Below are positions 1 to 7,452 of a stretch of 32,788 bases of DNA, piece by piece (the stretch's first letter is position 1; the number at the start of each line of letters is the position of its first letter). This DNA comes from Hyphomicrobiales bacterium (GTDB lineage Bacteria; Pseudomonadota; Alphaproteobacteria; Rhizobiales; Rhizobiaceae): assembly GCA_900469475.1 (NCBI GenBank), contig UBXG01000025.1:1-32788 (forward strand), given 5' to 3'. A program made the translations under genes and the position numbers. Below the pieces are notes generated by a model. The model was not told the origin of the DNA. It saw only the letters and a program-made list of their open reading frames with translations, and did not search any database.

Positions 1-742
1 GGGGAGGGCCGTCGGGCACTGCGATCGGGGGCTCTGCGGTCAACTGCTCACGGCGCAGTCCGGCAATCTCGCTGCGCCGGCGGCCACCGGAGGCAAAGGC
101 GACCATCAGGATTGCCCGGTCCCTCACATCGCGCAGGCTGTCGGTCGAGCAGGTCGCCAGCAGCTTTGCTAGCACGTCGCCAGTCACCGCCTTGGCGCTC
201 TTGCGGCGACGCGTCCGGGGCACGGCACGCACGGCGAGGCGAATGGCGGATTTGAGGGCAGGGGAGGTGAAGGTGCCGTCGAGTCCGCGCCATCTGGTCA
301 CGGTCGACCAGTTCGCCAACCGCCGGCGCACGGTGGCCGGCGCGTGTGGGCCGATAGATTTCAGGAAGCCCTGGGCGCGCAGATTGTCGGCGACATCGGC
401 CGGCATGCCGTGATCGGGATCGGTCGCGCGCTTCTGCGGATCCCATAGGTGCTGGGCCACAAACTTCAGCAGCAGCGCCTCGGGCGCCGGCCAGGGCAGC
501 GATCTCTTCGTCGCAGCCAGAGCCCAGGCCTCGAGATAGGCGAGATCGGAGGTGATCGCCCGCAGCGTGTTGGCGCCCATGCCTTCGTTGACGAGATGGC
601 GCAGAGTTTCGACATCGCTGTCGGTCAACAGCTCGGCCAACTCATCCCGCCGGTCGATCGGCAGAACGGACGCAATGGTGTCGAGCTCGACGGCGCGCCG
701 CTCGACACCGCTCAGGCTGGCGGACTTTCGCGGTGCCGCCAT
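1..742 (-). CDS. Tyrosine site-specific integrase, partial (3' end outside the window)
   Basis: The reading frame opens with an ATG at 742 and stays open to the left edge, so about 247 residues of the N-terminal part are present and the C-terminus is missing. The first 170 residues look like the SAM-like core-binding domain of XerC/D-type recombinases. The catalytic domain then begins with FASGGRRRSEIAGLR, which contains the first catalytic Arg of tyrosine recombinases. The His-x-x-Arg and Tyr motifs would lie beyond the edge. The start codon overlaps the stop of the upstream small gene (TGATG), so the two are translationally coupled. The family cuts and rejoins DNA at specific sites. Here it could mobilise or resolve the element, possibly acting at the palindrome at 1096-1122 (inference). 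Identification as an integrase is firm from the motif; the exact subfamily is not known. Confidence 0.82.
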   Translation of the reverse strand, partial: MAAPRKSASLSGVERRAVELDTIASVLPIDRRDELAELLTDSDVETLRHLVNEGMGANTLRAITSDLAYLEAWALAATKRSLPWPAPEALLLKFVAQHLWDPQKRATDPDHGMPADVADNLRAQGFLKSIGPHAPATVRRRLANWSTVTRWRGLDGTFTSPALKSAIRLAVRAVPRTRRRKSAKAVTGDVLAKLLATCSTDSLRDVRDRAILMVAFASGGRRRSEIAGLRREQLTAEPPIAVPDGPP

Positions 743-1029
743 CAGTCGATCTCGACATGCGGCCGCCAGCGGCGGATGATTTCAACAATCTCCGGCTTGT
801 AGGCATCCGGATAGGAGAGCGTTTCCTCGCGAGCGATCCAGGTGAAGACGGTGATCATGTCCTCGCAGATCTCTGGATCGAGGTCGGCCAGGTCGGTGAG
901 ATCGAAACCGCCATGCACATCGGCATTCCACCAGGCGAGCAGGAAATTGGCGACGCGCCGGCTCTGGCCGGTATCGCGGTGGGCGACGTTGAGGAGCTTT
1001 TCGATGGCGAAGCGGACGCGGTCTTCCAT
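742..1029 (-). CDS. Small conserved protein upstream of the integrase (DUF7673-like)
   Basis: A 95-residue acidic protein with the segment LLNVAHRDTGQSRRVANFLL followed by AWWNA. From memory this resembles the DUF7673 family of small proteins found on rhizobial plasmids, usually next to integrase or plasmid maintenance genes. Function is unknown. It shares one base with the start of the integrase gene (TGATG), so the two are almost certainly one transcript. The 10-7-10 palindrome at 1096-1122 is about 70 bp upstream of the start and could be an operator for this pair. No signal peptide or membrane segment is visible. The family name is a recollection and less certain than the existence of the gene. 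Confidence 0.65.
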   Translation of the reverse strand: MEDRVRFAIEKLLNVAHRDTGQSRRVANFLLAWWNADVHGGFDLTDLADLDPEICEDMITVFTWIAREETLSYPDAYKPEIVEIIRRWRPHVEID

Positions 1030-1095
1030 GTCTGGGAGCCTTTGGTGAGTGTGGTTTAGCCAAGATTCGGCGGATTCGGGGCCTCTGTCAATCTA

Positions 1096-1122
1096 CCATC
1101 GATAAGAGGTAGTTATCGATGG
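1096..1122. repeat. Perfect palindrome, 10-bp arms with 7-bp spacer
   Basis: CCATCGATAA (1096-1105) and TTATCGATGG (1113-1122) are exact reverse complements separated by GAGGTAG. The arrangement of two ~10-bp arms around a 6-8 bp centre is what tyrosine recombinases use as a core crossover site, and it lies just upstream of an integrase operon. A repressor operator is the alternative. Confidence 0.6.
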
Positions 1123-1231
1123 CTATCGCCGCAGAAAACCACCGTCCGAGCAACGGAAGTAAAGCCCAAACTCGCTTCAGTATGACAAAAGAATAGCCTT
1201 AATTCATATGGTTAATGGAATGGAAAATCCG

Positions 1232-1240
1232 AAATCACGC
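1232..1240. repeat. Left copy of IS target-site duplication
   Basis: AAATCACGC directly precedes the left IS end. The same nine bases follow the right IS end at 3133-3141. IS66 elements usually give 8-bp duplications, so one base may be coincidental. Confidence 0.75.
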
Positions 1241-3132
1241 GTACGTGGGGGGTACGTGGGGCAGATTTGGTGGCGGTGCCGGTTCATTGGGCAACGGTGG
1301 TGGCGCAGCCGAGCCGAAGTGGCCCCGGGTGTTCAAGCCCGAGCGAGAATGATCGCCGACAGGGGCGGAACCGGTGGGCCGACGTTGCCGATACCAAGCC
1401 GGTCACCGAGATAGTGGTAAAAGGACAGCCCAAGCTTTTGGCAGGTCTTCAGAAGACCCAGCATGACGTCGCGCGCAACACGGCCATCGCGGCTCATCGT
1501 GCCGCCGGAGATCTTTCGCTTCGTGACAAAACTCCGCAGATCATTTTCGGATGCGTTGGTGTGCAGCGGAATCTCGGGATGATCGAGCACCTTCAGTAGC
1601 TCGCTCTTTCTCCGAAGCAGCCGCTCAAGCAGCTTGTCGAGTGCCTCATACCCAGTGCGCAGGCTGAAGATTCGGTCGAACCGTCGTCGGAAGGCCGGCC
1701 CGGCCCGCGGGGAAGGGTTCTGCTTATAGGCTTTCAGCGCCTTGTAGAAACGCCAGACGAGATCGCGGACCATGGTGAGCGACCGCTCCTCTTTTGCGGT
1801 TCCTGGCATCAGCTTTTGCAGGAGACGTTCGGCATGAACCCAGCACAGCGCGTGATTGCCGACGCGGAACTGGCCGGCGTCGTCGGACACGATCACCGTG
1901 TTGCCCATCAGGCCGTGGTGACGGATGGAACCCCACAGGCCGGCCTCGGCATGCATGCCGATCTCCTGTCGGTCGAAGATGTCGATACCCTTTTCGGCCA
2001 GATGCGTCATGAATGGTACCTGGTTACAGAAGCGCTGCGGTTCAGGAGCGCGAAGTCCAGCAGGAATGGCCGCATCCGCACGGCGTTCTTTCAGGTAATC
2101 GAACGCGGCATCGTTGAGCACATAATCCTGGTAGTTGCCGCGCAGTAGCGACAGGAAATTCAGGCGGGACTTCGATTTTGTGGTGCGAAAGACAGTAAAA
2201 TTCGGGCCGCCGATGTGTGTGGCGTAATACGGATTATGGGAATGACGGGCGCCGGTGTCGTCGACGGTGACATAAGACGACGACACCAGACCGGCATGCA
2301 ACACCGCCGCGTCCTCGGCAACAAAGCCATCCAGCTGCCGGGTCAAAAGCCGTACGATCTGGCGTTTTGAGATGTCGAGACCAATGTCATTGAGCAATGT
2401 CGTCAGACGGGCGGCCGTTACCTGTCCTTGTGCATGCAACATCAGGCACAGCCGCCGGAGATTGGCGCCATGGCCACCGATGATCCCCGCCGGCAAGGCT
2501 GCCAGTACCGTCTTTCCGTCCGGCGTCACCCAGCATTCGCGACGGTAATGCACGAGCTCCGCCTTGAGCACCAGGTCGCGAACATAGACGCTTTTGTACC
2601 CCTTGAAGCGTGAGCCGGCCGGGGCATTGATGCGCAGGATCTCCTGCCGGCTCACCCGTTTCACATCCAACTTTGCGCCGCGCGGCTTCTTCTTTGTCTG
2701 GGCTTTGTTATCGGATTTGGCATCCGTCGCCTTGTCCATACCGGAGGAGCGAAACGGCGGGCGCGGCGGCAGGTTCTTCAACCGGGCGATCTCGTCGCGC
2801 AGCAGCTGGTTGTCGAGTTTCAGGCGGGTGTTCTCGAGCCGAAGGGCGGCGTTTTCCTCGCGCAGCTGAATGTTGTCGGCCTCAAGCTTCTCAAGCCGGG
2901 CTTCCGCCTGCTGCGACCGCTCCAACAGACCGGACACCAGACTGCGCAACGCATTCAGCGACAGCGTATCGGCATGCTCGGGGGAGGGGAGCCGTTTCGT
3001 CATGACAGAATCGAATCATGATTTGCCCCTGCAGGAGAATCCCCAGGCCAGCAATCAACTCTCAAAACGCCGGGTTATGCACACTTCTATGCTCGCGCAC
3101 CGAAACGCTGCCACCGATTTTGCCCCACGTAC
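1241..3132 (-). mobile_element. IS66-type insertion sequence (single-ORF form), complete
   Basis: The element is 1892 bp with one transposase gene. The right terminus, read inward from 3132, starts GTACGTGGGGCAAAATCGG and goes on GTGGC. The left end, read from 1252, matches it at 20 of the first 23 positions. The left end also carries an extra copy of GTACGTGGGG at 1241-1250, so the terminal ten bases occur twice there. The flanking 9-bp direct repeats abut 1241 and 3132, which supports the outer copy as the true boundary. There are no separate TnpA/TnpB accessory genes, as in the ISBst12-like branch of IS66 (from memory). Intact ends, intact gene and matching flanks suggest a fairly recent insertion between the integrase pair and the defence block. 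Confidence 0.85.
1333..3003 (-). CDS. IS66 family transposase
   Basis: A 556-residue DDE transposase. Residues about 20-75 form a leucine-rich coiled coil, followed by a basic Lys-rich linker and then the IS66 core. Catalytic motifs are visible as VDDTGARH (first Asp), SDDAGQF with HALCWVHAERLL (second Asp and the characteristic His/Cys-Trp-Val-His block) and TNASENDLR (catalytic Glu). The coiled coil and the basic linker are typical for the N-terminal dimerisation and DNA-binding part. The gene fills the element from 92 bp inside the left end to 129 bp inside the right end. It appears intact and catalytically complete. Confidence 0.93.
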   Translation of the reverse strand: MTKRLPSPEHADTLSLNALRSLVSGLLERSQQAEARLEKLEADNIQLREENAALRLENTRLKLDNQLLRDEIARLKNLPPRPPFRSSGMDKATDAKSDNKAQTKKKPRGAKLDVKRVSRQEILRINAPAGSRFKGYKSVYVRDLVLKAELVHYRRECWVTPDGKTVLAALPAGIIGGHGANLRRLCLMLHAQGQVTAARLTTLLNDIGLDISKRQIVRLLTRQLDGFVAEDAAVLHAGLVSSSYVTVDDTGARHSHNPYYATHIGGPNFTVFRTTKSKSRLNFLSLLRGNYQDYVLNDAAFDYLKERRADAAIPAGLRAPEPQRFCNQVPFMTHLAEKGIDIFDRQEIGMHAEAGLWGSIRHHGLMGNTVIVSDDAGQFRVGNHALCWVHAERLLQKLMPGTAKEERSLTMVRDLVWRFYKALKAYKQNPSPRAGPAFRRRFDRIFSLRTGYEALDKLLERLLRRKSELLKVLDHPEIPLHTNASENDLRSFVTKRKISGGTMSRDGRVARDVMLGLLKTCQKLGLSFYHYLGDRLGIGNVGPPVPPLSAIILARA

Positions 3133-3141
3133 AAATCACGC
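3133..3141. repeat. Right copy of IS target-site duplication
   Basis: AAATCACGC immediately follows the right IS end and is identical to 1232-1240. Confidence 0.75.
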
Positions 3142-3255
3142 CTCATGATGGGGTGAACTCCGTCCGCAGTCGGCCCCTGTGGTCACCTAGCCGGGAACTC
3201 CAGGTAATCCTGAAGAGGTCAGAGAGTCCCCCTCAATCTTAAGGGGCCGACCAGG

Positions 3256-4404
3256 CTAAATCTGTCGCGTATCGACACGAGGAGGGTCGAAGTTTGAGAG
3301 AGGATTGAGGCCAAGGAACCGCAAGAGGGCTTCTGGTGCAACGTAGTTGATCCCTGTCGCTCCGCCGTTTTTCGTGAACTTCTTAATTTCGGCAAAGACC
3401 TCGTCGTGTTCAGTGGCAACAGAGTTCGGTTCCCAAACCTTTTGGTAGACATAGCGCGAGGCAAAGCCCGCGAGAACATCAGCAACTTGAATCCCCAGGG
3501 AGGATTTGGAGTTCTGGAATCTGAGGGCAGCCGGTGAGGCGAAGCGATAGTTTGCGTTTCGGAGCTTGATCCCCGAACCCTGCGCGTGAACCTCTTCCGC
3601 GAGCTTTTTGTTTGCATCGATAATGTCGTCAAAATGTGCCTGTTCGTCATGGACGAAAGTGATGCTCCCGATCTGACCTTTTAGGTAATGATTTAGCCGC
3701 GCATAGATGCTGGTGAACGACGAGATGTTAGGCAGAAGCCAAATGAGGCCGTCGTGCTTGTTACGGTCTAGAATCGGGAGTGCCTGCTTAACTGCGGCAT
3801 GCGGATGGCATTTCTCGAAATCCTTTAGGCTTGCGCGCGTAAACTTCTCGACGCCAGCAGCAATCTCGCGATCTGCCTGGGATCGATGGCTCCAGTGAAT
3901 AAGGCGTTTAAAGACCTGACGGGCGTCAGGCCGCTTTTGAGTCTGACATGCAATCGCATACAGTTGCACCAGCTCATCGGGGCCATGCAGGGCGATGTAG
4001 TCGGCCATCACGTTCTTCATGAACATGCTTTCACGCGACAAATCGGCCGGCGAAACATAGGGAACGACGATTCGTTCGACAATGTTCATGATCACATAAT
4101 AGTGCTTGTCGACGAGCTCGATGAAAACCGGCCAGTCGCGATCATGTAAAAACCTGGCGAGATCGGACACGAACCTGGGCTTAGATTTTGTCTTGGTCGA
4201 TTTGAGTTCTGTCCCCTGCAACCGATGCAGCGCCTTCAAACGGTCCACTTCGTCGCCAAGAGCGGCAAGGTCGTCGATGCCGATGCAAGCCAGCGTAAAG
4301 AGACGCTGGCCTCCAAAGCTTGGGTGAGCACCAACTTTGCACAGGTCTCCGGTATTGCCGCTTTCGTCCAGATAGAAGTTTTCAAGCATAGCGCGCTCCG
4401 ACAT
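3256..4404 (-). CDS. DUF3800 domain protein (RNase H-like fold family)
   Basis: A 382-residue protein with the DUF3800 signature. The N-terminal strand carries FYLDESGNTGD (acidic pair at residues 13-14), the middle has ITFVHDEQ (about 249-255), and the C-terminal block is QVADVLAGFASRYV (about 306-319), all hallmark positions. DUF3800 proteins are predicted RNase H-like nucleases and, from memory, recur in phage-defence loci, including some retron loci. No activity can be proved from sequence, but the acidic residues expected for metal binding are present. It is the last gene of the leftward operon, 14 bp after the GHKL ATPase, so it is a plausible effector of that operon. An alternative start at codon 6 (MLENFYLDESG) is possible. 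No membrane segments were seen. Confidence 0.8.
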   Translation of the reverse strand: MSERAMLENFYLDESGNTGDLCKVGAHPSFGGQRLFTLACIGIDDLAALGDEVDRLKALHRLQGTELKSTKTKSKPRFVSDLARFLHDRDWPVFIELVDKHYYVIMNIVERIVVPYVSPADLSRESMFMKNVMADYIALHGPDELVQLYAIACQTQKRPDARQVFKRLIHWSHRSQADREIAAGVEKFTRASLKDFEKCHPHAAVKQALPILDRNKHDGLIWLLPNISSFTSIYARLNHYLKGQIGSITFVHDEQAHFDDIIDANKKLAEEVHAQGSGIKLRNANYRFASPAALRFQNSKSSLGIQVADVLAGFASRYVYQKVWEPNSVATEHDEVFAEIKKFTKNGGATGINYVAPEALLRFLGLNPLSNFDPPRVDTRQI

Positions 4405-4418
4405 TCTGCTCGTATGAT

Positions 4419-5195
4419 TTAGACCACGCAGGTCACCGAACAGAAAAAGCCTGGCAGTGCGGCGAGTTCATAGGTCCGGGAAGCGAGGTTTCCCTCGGCC
4501 GTGCGGACAACCTCCCGAGCATGATCGCCTGATCGAAAACGCAGGCTGCGGGCAATGTTGGCGAGCCCGACGAAAAGCGGCCTGAATCCGAAGCCGTGTC
4601 CGTCCTCCGTGTAATATCGCGAGATCCCTTCTGACAGGACCAGTTCGATCGCGCGTCCGTGGTCGGTTAGGCCAGCATAGAGCGGGTTTGACTTCAAACT
4701 CGCAAGGACGCCGATACCATGATCGGCTACGACAAACTCGAATCTGTGGGGCTCAAGACTAAAGGCGAAATAACCGGTGTCGCTCTTTTGGCTGTGGTCG
4801 ACGACATTGCTCCAAAGTTCATCAATAGCTGCGAGAAACTTGCCGCTATGGTCGTTTGAAAAACCCGCATTGATGCTCAGGCGCTTCAGTCGGTTGATCA
4901 TGTCTGTCCAAACGAGCCGGTTGGAGACTATGGTCGAAACGGGGGCAAACCCGTAGGGGTTCGGCGCCTCGTCAAGCCAAGCCGTTTCTCGATCGGTGAC
5001 GAAGCGCCGGAAATGCTGCTGCTCCAGCCATTCCGCCTCGGACGGTGTCAGGAGAAGCTGCGGGAAGATGTGGGTAAGCTCAAGAAATGCTCCTAAAGAT
5101 TGAGCAGCACATGCCGGAAGGTCCGCCGTGTCGACAGCGCCGGTCTGTAACGCCAGAGAAATATCCTCGACGAGATCTAATGTGAGCGTTTCGAT
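4419..5195 (-). CDS. GHKL (HATPase_c) ATP-binding protein with anomalous start codon
   Basis: The Bergerat ATP-binding fold is clear. Numbering from the first ATG (4901), there is an N box AIDELWSNVVDHS (Glu28, Asn32), a G1 box VVADHGIGVL (Asp60, Gly62, Gly64) and a G2 box EDGHGFGF (residues 99-106). This resembles anti-sigma/RsbT-type kinase modules and no histidine phosphotransfer domain is seen. The frame is open for another 99 codons upstream of 4901 with protein-like composition, yet contains no ATG, GTG or TTG. A good ribosome site (AAAGGTG at 5200-5206, overlapping the stop of the previous gene) stands four bases before an in-frame ATC at 5193-5195, so the coordinates assume initiation there. 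The conservative alternative is 4419-4901. It lies between the DUF4417-like and DUF3800 genes. The partner is probably the STAS-like protein of the same operon (inference). Confidence 0.68.
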   Translation of the reverse strand: METLTLDLVEDISLALQTGAVDTADLPACAAQSLGAFLELTHIFPQLLLTPSEAEWLEQQHFRRFVTDRETAWLDEAPNPYGFAPVSTIVSNRLVWTDMINRLKRLSINAGFSNDHSGKFLAAIDELWSNVVDHSQKSDTGYFAFSLEPHRFEFVVADHGIGVLASLKSNPLYAGLTDHGRAIELVLSEGISRYYTEDGHGFGFRPLFVGLANIARSLRFRSGDHAREVVRTAEGNLASRTYELAALPGFFCSVTCVV

Positions 5196-5204
5196 GAATC
5201 ACCT

Positions 5205-6323
5205 TTAGACTGACGCCATATCTTGGCCATAAAAGCGTCCGCGAAGGAAGAGGTTCCGTTCGCTTAGGTTGTGTTGAAGCATATCATCGACCTCAGAGGG
5301 GATCTTTGTCTGAGACGAAACCCAGCCAAGCTTTGAATTACCGGAGCGGACTGCACGCTGGCGCTTGATCGTCTTCATGTAAGCCATCGTATCGATGTAG
5401 ATCACCTTCCGGAAATCTCGCTGAAGATGCGCTATTACATCCGGGTCACCTCTGACAACGATGTCGAGCGGCCGGTCAGCGGTTTGAGCGATCTTGCACA
5501 AGCCATCGATATGGAACTGCCGGCGCGCCTTTTTGCCGGAACCTGTGATGAACTCGTAGGAGATAATACCAATCTCTCTCCGCGCACGCACGAAGTCCGC
5601 CCAACGCTCGAAGTCTTTCAATGTCCTGGAATTGACATGGAGTGCGCAGGCGATCCCATTTCCCTCGAATTCGCTCCAAACTATCGCAATGCGCTTCATC
5701 GCGTGCAGGTCATCGGTACGCGGCTTGTCAAGCACCAGGCTGAAGTTTGGAGCGGTAACAAGCTGGATGTCCAAATTACGAAGCTGCCGAAGGACCTCCA
5801 TGCGGCGATCTTGCAAAGTCCACCAAGGTTCGATGCGTTCGTCGTGATCGACCCCGCTGAGTATGAGATCAGCCGACGGATCGATTTTGAACGCCTCGCA
5901 AAGAAGATCCCGTGTAGCGAACCGAACCTCGCCACGGGCGAAGTCCACCACGTCGTGGAATCTCAGGGTAAAAGCAGATCCGGATACCGGGCGATCGCGA
6001 CCGGTCCAATGGTAAATCAGTGGCACGACATCGTGCACGATAGGCCGGTAGTTTCCGGTCATGTGTGGTATATTAGCAAGATCGAAACCAAGGATTTCAC
6101 GGAGCTGATCGACATACTGGACTGGATTTTTCATGCAAACAGCGGTGCACTCGTTTGGCTTTCCACAACAGAAATCCAGGCAGTCCAGAATAGAGTCCCG
6201 CACCGACAGGCCGCCACACCACTCAAATTTGGTGCAGTTTCCGCATCCGAGGGCAAGCGAATGGGTAAATGGATCATCCGTGAGCGCGCGCACAAGCACT
6301 TCATTGCTGGGTGGATCTAGCAA
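5205..6323 (-). CDS. Cys-rich protein with DUF4417-like domain
   Basis: A 372-residue protein. The first 63 residues hold eight cysteines (27, 30, 36, 48, 52, 53, 59, 63) in CGNCTKFEWCGG and CLDFCCGKPNECTAVC, suggesting a zinc or iron-sulfur site. The middle to C-terminal part (LVTAPNFSLVLDKPR, then ACALHVNSRTLKDFERW, then IVVRGDP) resembles the DUF4417 fold by pattern. This is a resemblance from memory, not a firm assignment, and the function is unknown. The TTG start at 6323 is supported by GGAGG seven bases upstream. It overlaps the stop of the preceding gene by 7 bp, and its own stop is followed at once by the ribosome site of the GHKL gene, so all are one tightly packed operon. Confidence 0.7.
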   Translation of the reverse strand: MLDPPSNEVLVRALTDDPFTHSLALGCGNCTKFEWCGGLSVRDSILDCLDFCCGKPNECTAVCMKNPVQYVDQLREILGFDLANIPHMTGNYRPIVHDVVPLIYHWTGRDRPVSGSAFTLRFHDVVDFARGEVRFATRDLLCEAFKIDPSADLILSGVDHDERIEPWWTLQDRRMEVLRQLRNLDIQLVTAPNFSLVLDKPRTDDLHAMKRIAIVWSEFEGNGIACALHVNSRTLKDFERWADFVRARREIGIISYEFITGSGKKARRQFHIDGLCKIAQTADRPLDIVVRGDPDVIAHLQRDFRKVIYIDTMAYMKTIKRQRAVRSGNSKLGWVSSQTKIPSEVDDMLQHNLSERNLFLRGRFYGQDMASV

Positions 6324-6664
6324 AACGAGACCTCCGCTTTGCCCGAGAGCTTCATGATGCGTCGAACAATTCCGCCGGCCGTCCCGCCACTACTGGAAAG
6401 GTTGGTCAAAACATCGGGACTTGGATTGTCGTAGACGCCAACGACGTTGTTGCCGTGGCTTACAGTGATCGCGGTTTTGCTCAATTCGATAATCAGCCGG
6501 TCACCTTCTTTGACGGCCGCTCCCTTCTTGAGCGAGATCATAGCGCAGCGAGGCTGATCGGTAGGCTGTTGAGTAAACAGGTCTGGCGTCGCGAGCTCGA
6601 CGCGCTTTCGGTCTATGTGCTTTCGTATCGTCGTTCGAGTTCGCGTTAGAAACTCAATTCCCAT
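6317..6664 (-). CDS. Unknown 115-aa protein of the STAS/GHKL operon
   Basis: I do not recognise this protein. The N-terminal 30 residues are basic (RTRTTIRKHIDRKRVEL). The middle has a beta-rich stretch, AAVKEGDRLIIELSKTAITV, followed by a Gly/Ser-rich turn (SSSGGTAGG) and a basic IVRRIMK helix, compatible with a small beta-barrel or SH3-like fold. A good ribosome site (CGGAG, seven bases before the ATG) supports the start. It overlaps the STAS-like gene upstream by 11 bp and the DUF4417-like gene downstream by 7 bp, so translational coupling is likely and it should be a genuine member of this system. Confidence 0.65.
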   Translation of the reverse strand: MGIEFLTRTRTTIRKHIDRKRVELATPDLFTQQPTDQPRCAMISLKKGAAVKEGDRLIIELSKTAITVSHGNNVVGVYDNPSPDVLTNLSSSGGTAGGIVRRIMKLSGKAEVSFC

Positions 6665-7235
6665 ATGCGCGCTCCGTTAACAATGGACGGTAGTATTTCG
6701 ATCTGCCTTTGGTGTATTCACGAATGATTCCGCGCGAGGCCAAGCTAGCCAAGCGGTTATTCCATGCCGTTGTACTTTTTGTTTTCTCAGCTTCGCCAAA
6801 CTGTTCCATTAAAGAGTTGGCGTCGACCTCGTCGAACTTCAAGACGAGGTCGAATGTCAGCTGTTGCTTGGGATCAAGATTACCAATCAGCTCTACCTTC
6901 GATGCGCTACCGTCTGCCGCAAGCTCGCAGGTTACGATGACGTCATTCTTGGCATGGGCAATAACCGACAACTCATCCCAGACATCGGAATTCGCGTTGG
7001 CGACGACCGGATAATAGGACGAGCTCTTCGTCCGCAGATAGGTCTTGAGGGCAAAGACAGACTCGCGGAGATAACTCGCTGTGGCGACCTCGATACCGCC
7101 GAAGTCCAGGAAGAGCGGTTGCGGGACGACCATTTCGTCTGGGATTCCCTTGATCATCTCGGCGAAAGCGATCTTCCCATTGACGGCGCCGGCAAGGACA
7201 GGGCCATCGGAAATTTGCATCAAAGAGATTCTCAT
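6654..7235 (-). CDS. STAS-like (DUF4325-type) protein with C-terminal winged helix
   Basis: A 193-residue protein. Residues about 1-100 have a STAS-like pattern, with LFLDFGGIEVATASYLRE (41-58) at the conserved strand-helix region of DUF4325. Residues about 150-190 (TTAWNNRLASLASRGIIREY, then KGRSKYYRPL) look like a short winged-helix element. STAS domains pair with GHKL kinases in partner-switching modules, and a GHKL gene lies three genes downstream. The ATG at 7235 is preceded by AAAGGTGA at ideal distance, and the open frame upstream of it is non-coding in character and holds the promoter. It is the first gene of a five-gene overlapping operon. The winged helix could bind the inverted repeat at 7249-7267 and autoregulate the operon (inference). 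Confidence 0.75.
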   Translation of the reverse strand: MRISLMQISDGPVLAGAVNGKIAFAEMIKGIPDEMVVPQPLFLDFGGIEVATASYLRESVFALKTYLRTKSSSYYPVVANANSDVWDELSVIAHAKNDVIVTCELAADGSASKVELIGNLDPKQQLTFDLVLKFDEVDANSLMEQFGEAEKTKSTTAWNNRLASLASRGIIREYTKGRSKYYRPLLTERAYGN

Positions 7236-7248
7236 AGTCGTCACCTTT

Positions 7249-7267
7249 CTCACGTGCGTTACGTGAG
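7249..7267. promoter_or_regulatory. Inverted-repeat operator at the STAS operon promoter
   Basis: CTCACGT (7249-7255) and ACGTGAG (7261-7267) are perfect 7-bp reverse complements with a 5-bp spacer. The site begins one base inside the -10 box and covers the expected transcription start, the classical position for a repressor site. Confidence 0.6.
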
Positions 7268-7295
7268 ATATAGGCGTCGACGTGCTTTTCGTCAA
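7267..7295 (-). promoter_or_regulatory. Promoter of the STAS/GHKL/DUF3800 operon
   Basis: On the minus strand TTGACG (7295-7290) and TATATC (7272-7267) are separated by exactly 17 bp, close to the sigma-70 consensus. The start site would fall in the inverted repeat just downstream. The spacer between the RT stop and this operon therefore has its own promoter. Confidence 0.65.
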
Positions 7296-7452
7296 GCGTG
7301 AAAGTGCAAAGGTGCCCAATCCTCCCCGCAGCGCTAGGTGCGAGACAACGATGGTAGCGCAAGTGATGACGGCTTGTTCACCATCGAGCCCTCCATTCCC
7401 TCTAGAAGGTCTGAGGTGCCGATACGGGAGCTTTATGGCTTGCCGATAAGCA

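Noticed and set aside
48..446. Open minus-strand frame of 132 residues
   Set aside because: Its composition is Arg/Pro-rich and it is a shadow of the integrase frame, which carries the recognisable catalytic-domain motif.
5427..6320. Long plus-strand frame of 297 residues
   Set aside because: It lies antisense to the DUF4417-like gene, which has a strong ribosome site, Cys cluster and operon overlaps; the antisense frame has no recognisable domain.
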